A stretch of DNA of 64,000 bases from NCBI RefSeq assembly GCF_003003175.1, contig NZ_PVTY01000001.1, forward strand, positions 186,001-250,000, written 5' to 3'. The position numbers and the translations under genes were made by a program. Source of the DNA: Nesterenkonia sandarakina. GTDB lineage: Bacteria > Actinomycetota > Actinomycetes > Actinomycetales > Micrococcaceae. The notes beneath the pieces are model-generated. The model was not told where the DNA came from, made no database searches, and worked only from the letters and a program-made list of their open reading frames with translations. Shown piece after piece: positions 59,760 to 64,000 of this stretch (position 1 is its first letter; each line of letters opens with the position of its first letter).

Positions 59760-60793
59760 GCACCTCCACGCCTCAGGCTCCGCGTCGGAACAAAAACTCG
59801 GATGCCGATCTGATCGCTGAAGACCTGGCCATCGAGTTCGATGACCGCAATGGAGAGCCCGTGGACTCCTGGGACGACAGTCCGTTCACACAGCAGACGC
59901 CGGTGGTGCAGCCGGTGGACCAGAAGAACATCTGCATGGTCGTCGACGACGCATCGATGACTTACAGGGTCCGTTCCGGAACTGACAAGCACGAGTCCTC
60001 AGGGCGCGTCTCTCGCGTCATCAAGCGGATCACTGGGTCCGGCTGGGCCGAGGTCCCCGCTCTGTCTAACCTGAGCTTCATCGTGAGCCGTGGTGAATCC
60101 GTCGGGGTGATCGGCACCAACGGTTCGGGAAAATCCACCCTCATGAAGCTGCTCACCGGGAAGGTCCGTCCGACCAGTGGGGAGGTCTACGCCACTTCGA
60201 CCCCGGTGATGCTCGGGGTCAACGCCGCGCTCGTGAAGGAGATCTCCGGCAGGGAGAACATCCGCCTCGGCTGCCTGGCCATGGGACTCTCCCCGGAACA
60301 GACCGCCGCGAAATATGACCAGATCGTCGAGATCTCCGGGCTCTCCGACGCTCTGGAGATGCCCCTGAAGACCTACTCCTCGGGCATGTCCTCGCGACTG
60401 CAGTTCGCGATCGCGACCTCGGTCGACCCAGACATCCTGCTCATCGATGAGGCGCTGAACACCGGTGACGCGCAGTTCCGGCAGCGCACCAAGGAGCGCC
60501 TCGATGAGGTGCGGGCCAACGCCGGCGCGGTCTTCCTGGTCTCGCACTCCCTGGGCACCATCAAGCAGATGTGCACCCGGGTGATCTGGATCGAGCAGGG
60601 CGAGATGCTCGCTGACGGTGATCCGCAGTGGGTCTGCTCGCAATACGAGGAGTACACCTCGCACAAGTCCAATGGCCGAAAGAGAGCCGCCCAGGTGGTC
60701 TATGAACGCACCCGGCTCCAGCTGGATCCGGTCAAGATCGACTTCACCAGCGAATCGCGCCCCAAGAAGGCCGGCTCCGGCCGGAGCCGCTGA
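59756..60793 (+). CDS. ABC polysaccharide export ATPase
   Basis: A 345-residue Wzt/TagH-type ATPase. An N-terminal extension of about 70 residues (acidic, with FDDRNGEPVDSWDD) precedes the ABC domain. Walker A is GTNGSGKST near 120, the Q-loop region is shortened as in this family, the signature is SSGMSSRLQFAIA near 207, and Walker B is DILLIDEAL with the D-loop. No C-terminal carbohydrate-binding domain of the kind in O-antigen Wzt is evident. The basic tail (KKAGSGRSR) is short. It ends at a strong terminator shared with ndk. Confidence 0.9.
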   Translation: MSTSTPQAPRRNKNSDADLIAEDLAIEFDDRNGEPVDSWDDSPFTQQTPVVQPVDQKNICMVVDDASMTYRVRSGTDKHESSGRVSRVIKRITGSGWAEVPALSNLSFIVSRGESVGVIGTNGSGKSTLMKLLTGKVRPTSGEVYATSTPVMLGVNAALVKEISGRENIRLGCLAMGLSPEQTAAKYDQIVEISGLSDALEMPLKTYSSGMSSRLQFAIATSVDPDILLIDEALNTGDAQFRQRTKERLDEVRANAGAVFLVSHSLGTIKQMCTRVIWIEQGEMLADGDPQWVCSQYEEYTSHKSNGRKRAAQVVYERTRLQLDPVKIDFTSESRPKKAGSGRSR

Positions 60794-60795
60794 GC

Positions 60796-60847
60796 ACACA
60801 GGAACGGCGGTCCCAGGGTCAGCATCCCGGGACCGCCGTTCCTGTGT
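60796..60847. terminator. 19-bp hairpin terminator between the exporter and ndk
   Basis: Bases 60796-60814 are exactly complementary to 60829-60847 around a 14-base loop. The arms are GC-rich (AGGAACGGCGGTCCC). It lies between two convergent genes. Confidence 0.85.
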
Positions 60848-60894
60848 CTGCTCACACGCTCAGCGGATCAGTCCGAGCGTGCGTCTGACCCGGT

Positions 60895-61308
60895 TCAGCC
60901 GAACCAGATGCCGATCTCACGCTCGGCGGACTCCACCGAGTCGGAGCCGTGGACCAGGTTCTTCTGCACCTTCTCGCCCCAGTCCCGGCCGAGGTCTCCG
61001 CGGATGGTGCCCGGCGCCGCCGTCGTCGGCTCGGTGGTGCCGGCCAGGGAACGGAAGCCTTCGATGACTCGCTCACCCTCCAGCACCGCGGCCACGACCG
61101 GGCCGGAGAGCATGAAGTCCACCAGCGGCTGGTAGAACGGCTTGCCCTCGTGCTCGGCGTAGTGCTGGGCCAGCTGCTCGGTGGTCGCGCTGAACTGCTG
61201 CAGCGCGGCGATGCGATAGCCCTTGGCCTCCACGCGGCGCAGGATCTCACCGGTCAGCCCTCGTTCAACACCGTCGGGCTTGACCAGGATCAGGGTACGT
61301 TCAGTCAT
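60895..61308 (-). CDS. ndk: Nucleoside diphosphate kinase
   Basis: Ndk equalises nucleoside triphosphate pools by phosphate exchange. The 137-residue protein has TLILVKPDGVERGLTGEI, the nucleotide pocket PFYQPLVDFMLSGPVVAAVLEG, and the phosphohistidine His120 in KNLVHGSDS. The stretch before the His is DLGRDWGEKVQKN rather than the more common form with fewer charges, but the active site is intact. GGAG seven bases before the ATG at 61308 fixes the start. The gene overlaps the DUF4233 gene by eight bases. Confidence 0.96.
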   Translation of the reverse strand: MTERTLILVKPDGVERGLTGEILRRVEAKGYRIAALQQFSATTEQLAQHYAEHEGKPFYQPLVDFMLSGPVVAAVLEGERVIEGFRSLAGTTEPTTAAPGTIRGDLGRDWGEKVQKNLVHGSDSVESAEREIGIWFG

Positions 61309-61870
61309 TCGTGTTCTCCTCACTTGTCGGGTTCTCTGCCAGGGCCTCTTCGGCCCGGAATCTGTCGAGCTTCTCGTCGTCGAGCTGGTCGCCCTTGTTC
61401 AGCGCGTACCACCAGCAGGCCATGAAGGCCACACCGGGGATCGCCGCCAGCGGCACGATCAAGCCTTCGCTGGTCACCAGGGCCACCCCGATGAAGCCGA
61501 AGAGCATCACGAACTGCAGCACCCAGCCGACGATGTAGCCTCCGGGGCGCTGCAGGATCGCACAGGTGAGCACCAGGATGACGGCCAGGGCGATCGAGCC
61601 GCCGAACAGCCACCAGGCGTAGGACTCGTTCTGGTTCAGCCCCCAGGCCATCAGGCTGAAGAAGAACATCAGCACGCCCTCCAGGCACAGCACGGTGGAG
61701 GCGAACAGCGTCTTCACCGACCGTGGCGGCTTGACCTGTCCGGGGCGCCATTCGCGCTGTGCGCGGGTCTGTCTGGGCATCCTCTGCTCCTGCCTCGTGC
61801 CGCGTGCTGGCTGCGGCTCTGATTCCTGAGGTGGTTGTGGTTCGCGGTTCGGCTCGCCGGTCGGGCTCAT
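61301..61870 (-). CDS. DUF4233 family membrane protein
   Basis: A 189-residue protein of an actinobacteria-specific membrane family that sits between folC and ndk in many genomes. A long polar Pro/Gln/Arg-rich N-terminus (1-50) precedes four predicted helices: TLFASTVLCLEGVLMFFFSL, WWLFGGSIALAVILVLTCAIL, IVGWVLQFVMLFGFIGVAL and LAAIPGVAFMACWWYAL. The C-terminus is acidic. Function is unknown. ATG 61870 overlaps the folC stop (ATGA), so it is coupled to folC. Confidence 0.88.
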   Translation of the reverse strand: MSPTGEPNREPQPPQESEPQPARGTRQEQRMPRQTRAQREWRPGQVKPPRSVKTLFASTVLCLEGVLMFFFSLMAWGLNQNESYAWWLFGGSIALAVILVLTCAILQRPGGYIVGWVLQFVMLFGFIGVALVTSEGLIVPLAAIPGVAFMACWWYALNKGDQLDDEKLDRFRAEEALAENPTSEENTND

Positions 61871-63243
61871 GACCCCTCAGGGGCGCCCAGCAGCGTCCGG
61901 GCCTCCCCCACCAGGGTGATCGATCCGGTGATCAGCACGCCGCCGATCAGGCCGGGGTCGGCCTCGTCGGCACGTCCGACCGCCCAGTCGATGGCGTCGT
62001 CCAGGCGTTCGGTGACGTAGATGTCCTGCTCCGCGTAGCCGACGTCGAGGGCGAGACTTCCCAGCACACCGGCCGGGATGGCGCGCGGCGAGGTGGACTG
62101 GGTGAAGCAGATGTCATCGACCAGCCCCTCGTACTCCTTGAACAGTGCGGTGAGCATCTCGCGGGCGTCCTTGTCCTGCAGGATCCCCACGACAAGCACC
62201 AGTCGAGAGAGCCCGAAGCTCTCCTTGAGCGCCTGGGCGCTGGCGGTGATCCCGGCGGGGTTGTGCGCGGCGTCCACGACGATGCTCGGCCCGGTGCGCA
62301 GCGTCTCCAGACGACCCGGGGCGCTGATGTTCTCCGCGGCCAGGCGCAGATTGTCGATGTTGAGCTCCTGCTCTCCTCCACCGATGAATGCCTCCAGGGC
62401 GGCCACCGCCACCGCGAAGTTCTGCGCCTGATGGGCTCCGTGCAGGGGAAGCAGGATGTCCGGGTAGCGCCCGGCCAGTCCGGAGACGGTCAGCTGCTGG
62501 CCGCCCACCCCGGGGACCCGGGACTCGACGCCGAACTCCACGCCTTCGAAGCGGTAGGGCACGTTCTTGGCCCGCGCCTCGGCGAGCAGCACGTCGGCCG
62601 CCGCCGGGACCTGCGCCGCGGAGATCAGGAACCCGTCGGTCTTGATGATGCCGGCCTTCTCCAGGGCGATGTCGCGTTCGTCGTCGCCGAGCAGATCGGT
62701 GTGGTCCAGGCTGATCGGGGTGATCACGCTGACCGAACCATCGGCCACGTTGGTGGCGTCGGTGATGCCGCCGAGCCCGACCTCGAGCACCATCACATCC
62801 ACCGGGGCGTCGGCGAAGACCGCGAAGGCCAGGATCGTGACGCACTCGAAGTAGGTCAGCGGCACCTCCCCGCGCTCGGCGAGCTTGTCGTCGACCAGGC
62901 TGATGAAGGGGCGCACCTCGTCCCAGATCCGCACGAAGGTGCCATCGTCCACCGGCTGCCCGTCGAGGCAGATGCGTTCGGTCACCGAGGAGAGATGCGG
63001 GGACGTGTAGCGGCCGACGCGGAGGTCGTGGGCCAGCAGTCCGGCCTCGATCATCCGTGCCGTGGAGGTCTTGCCGTTGGTGCCGGTGATGTGGATGACC
63101 GGCGCGGTCCGGTTCGGCTCCCCCAGCAGGTCCATGACCTCGACCATGGGCTGCATCCGCGGTTCCATCTTGTTCTCCGGCGCGCGGGAGAGCAGCTCTG
63201 CGTAGACGCTGGCCACGGAGAACTGGTCCAGTTCCTGATTCAT
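61867..63243 (-). CDS. folC: Folylpolyglutamate synthase / dihydrofolate synthase
   Basis: FolC adds glutamates to folates (and, when bifunctional, glutamate to dihydropteroate). The 458-residue Mur-ligase-family protein has HITGTNGKTSTARMI (P-loop), TYFECVTILAFAVFADAPVD, LEVGLGGITDATNV, ISLDHTDLLGD and VVDAAHNPAG, all characteristic. The ATG at 63243 overlaps the ileS stop by four bases. It belongs to the ileS-folC-DUF4233-ndk run on the minus strand, typical of actinobacteria. Confidence 0.95.
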   Translation of the reverse strand: MNQELDQFSVASVYAELLSRAPENKMEPRMQPMVEVMDLLGEPNRTAPVIHITGTNGKTSTARMIEAGLLAHDLRVGRYTSPHLSSVTERICLDGQPVDDGTFVRIWDEVRPFISLVDDKLAERGEVPLTYFECVTILAFAVFADAPVDVMVLEVGLGGITDATNVADGSVSVITPISLDHTDLLGDDERDIALEKAGIIKTDGFLISAAQVPAAADVLLAEARAKNVPYRFEGVEFGVESRVPGVGGQQLTVSGLAGRYPDILLPLHGAHQAQNFAVAVAALEAFIGGGEQELNIDNLRLAAENISAPGRLETLRTGPSIVVDAAHNPAGITASAQALKESFGLSRLVLVVGILQDKDAREMLTALFKEYEGLVDDICFTQSTSPRAIPAGVLGSLALDVGYAEQDIYVTERLDDAIDWAVGRADEADPGLIGGVLITGSITLVGEARTLLGAPEGS

Positions 63244-64000
63244 GCTCGAGCTCCTTCGACGACGGACACATGGATGCTCGGTTCGGTGGCAGTCTCGCAG
63301 GGAACCGGGTGCAGATCCACCGTGAGTGTCTCCTCGCAGACGAGCTGCCGGTGGGCCTGAAGCGCCGCGACGACGCTCGGGGACGCGGTGACCGTGGTCT
63401 CGATCCGGTCCGAGACCCGGAGGTCGGCGTCCTTGCGGGCCTGCTGGATGCTGCGGATCAGGTCCCGGGCGGTGCCCTCCATGACCAGCTCATCGCTGAG
63501 CTCGGTGTCGAGCACCAGGAATCCTCCCGTAGAGTCCAGGACCGTGACGGCCTTCTCGCCGAGCTGTTCCGAGACCGTGGTGCTCAGCGTGTACTCGCCC
63601 TCGAAGAGCTCGAGGCCTCCGGCGGTGACCACGCCGTCTGCGACCGACCAGTCACCGGACTTCGCGCCCTTGATCGCCTGCTGGACCTGCTTGCCCAGCC
63701 GGGGGCCGACGGCGCGGGCGTTGACCACCAGCTGCTGCCCGATCCCCCAGTCCGCGGCGTCGGTCACCGCGGCGTCGAGCAGCTGGACCTCCTTGAGGTT
63801 CAGCTCATCGGCGATGATCTGCTGATAGGTCCCCTCCAGCGCCAGAGCCTGCGGCACGACCACGCTGAGCTTGGCCAGAGGCTGACGCACCCGGAGGTTC
63901 GCCTGCTTGCGCAGCGAGGAACCGGCAGAGCTGACCATTCGGGTGAGCTCCATCAGCTCCACGGCGCGCTCATCGCTCAGGTAGTCCTCGGGGTCGGGCC
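63240..64000 (-). CDS. ileS: Isoleucyl-tRNA synthetase, C-terminal part (partial)
   Basis: Only the last 253 codons are inside the window; the 5' end lies beyond 64000. The visible part is the anticodon-binding and C-terminal domain of IleRS: DERAVELMELTRMVSSAGSSLRKQANLRVRQPL, the typical helix after the anticodon-binding bundle, then SVADGVVTAGGLELFEGEY and LDTELSDELVMEGTARDLIRSIQQARKDADLRVSDRI. The end lacks zinc-binding cysteines in a C-terminal finger, as in the eukaryote-like (type 2) IleRS form found in many actinobacteria. Followed with a four-base overlap by folC. Confidence 0.93.
   Translation of the reverse strand, partial: PDPEDYLSDERAVELMELTRMVSSAGSSLRKQANLRVRQPLAKLSVVVPQALALEGTYQQIIADELNLKEVQLLDAAVTDAADWGIGQQLVVNARAVGPRLGKQVQQAIKGAKSGDWSVADGVVTAGGLELFEGEYTLSTTVSEQLGEKAVTVLDSTGGFLVLDTELSDELVMEGTARDLIRSIQQARKDADLRVSDRIETTVTASPSVVAALQAHRQLVCEETLTVDLHPVPCETATEPSIHVSVVEGARA

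Overview
This 64 kb window is from a high-GC actinobacterium, most likely Micrococcales (Micrococcaceae-like; the genus cannot be fixed by eye). The signs are the actinobacterial fabD-fabH-acpP-fabF block beside a DUF3145 gene, the ileS-folC-DUF4233-ndk block, many GTG starts, frequent ATGA/GTGA stop-start overlaps and GC-rich codon use. I see no rRNA, tRNA, CRISPR array, prophage or insertion sequence. No stretch over 300 bases lacks a gene.

Layout. 1-3.0 kb: type II fatty acid synthesis (3' end of fabD, then fabH, acpP, fabF). 3.2-15.3 kb, all on the minus strand: DUF3145, xerC, dprA, comM/yifB, yraN, rnhB, two signal peptidases I, rplS, trmD, rimM, khpA, rpsP and ffh, a standard translation/export neighbourhood with a competence-type trio. 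15.4-27.4 kb: first cell-surface glycan block, with two very large two-domain glycosyltransferases around a small coiled-coil protein, two paralogous membrane acyltransferases, and wecC (UDP-ManNAc dehydrogenase). 27.6-28.8 kb: ftsY. 28.9-35.7 kb: a catabolic cluster with a FadR-type regulator, an ethanolamine-type APC permease broken by a one-base frameshift, a glutamine-synthetase-like ligase, a PuuD-like gamma-glutamyl hydrolase, an aldehyde dehydrogenase and an SDR. 35.9-42.7 kb: amt (with a GlnR-like double box), an MFS exporter, a small protein and smc. 42.7-60.8 kb: second surface glycan block with wecB, two paralogous putative rhamnosyltransferase-like enzymes, an ATP-grasp ligase, a beta-helix (pectate-lyase-fold) protein, a pyruvyltransferase-like protein, three more glycosyltransferases, a third acyltransferase and a two-gene ABC polysaccharide exporter. 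60.9-64 kb: ndk, DUF4233, folC and the 3' part of ileS.

How the genes work together. WecB and WecC would make UDP-ManNAc and then UDP-ManNAcA. The glycosyltransferases would polymerise it, the acyltransferases and the pyruvyltransferase would decorate it, and the ABC pair would export it. The inferred product is an acidic teichuronic-acid-like wall polymer bearing O-acyl and pyruvyl groups. An ATP-grasp ligase in the same operon suggests an amide-linked amino acid decoration as well. The catabolic cluster reads best as gamma-glutamylation of ethanolamine: the amine oxidase of the putrescine route is absent and an SDR alcohol dehydrogenase stands in its place. These accessory blocks lie between smc, ftsY, amt and ffh, genes that are close neighbours in other actinobacteria, so this conserved neighbourhood looks like an insertion hot spot.

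Limits: family calls come from motif recognition by eye. No similarity search, structure prediction or base-composition calculation was run.
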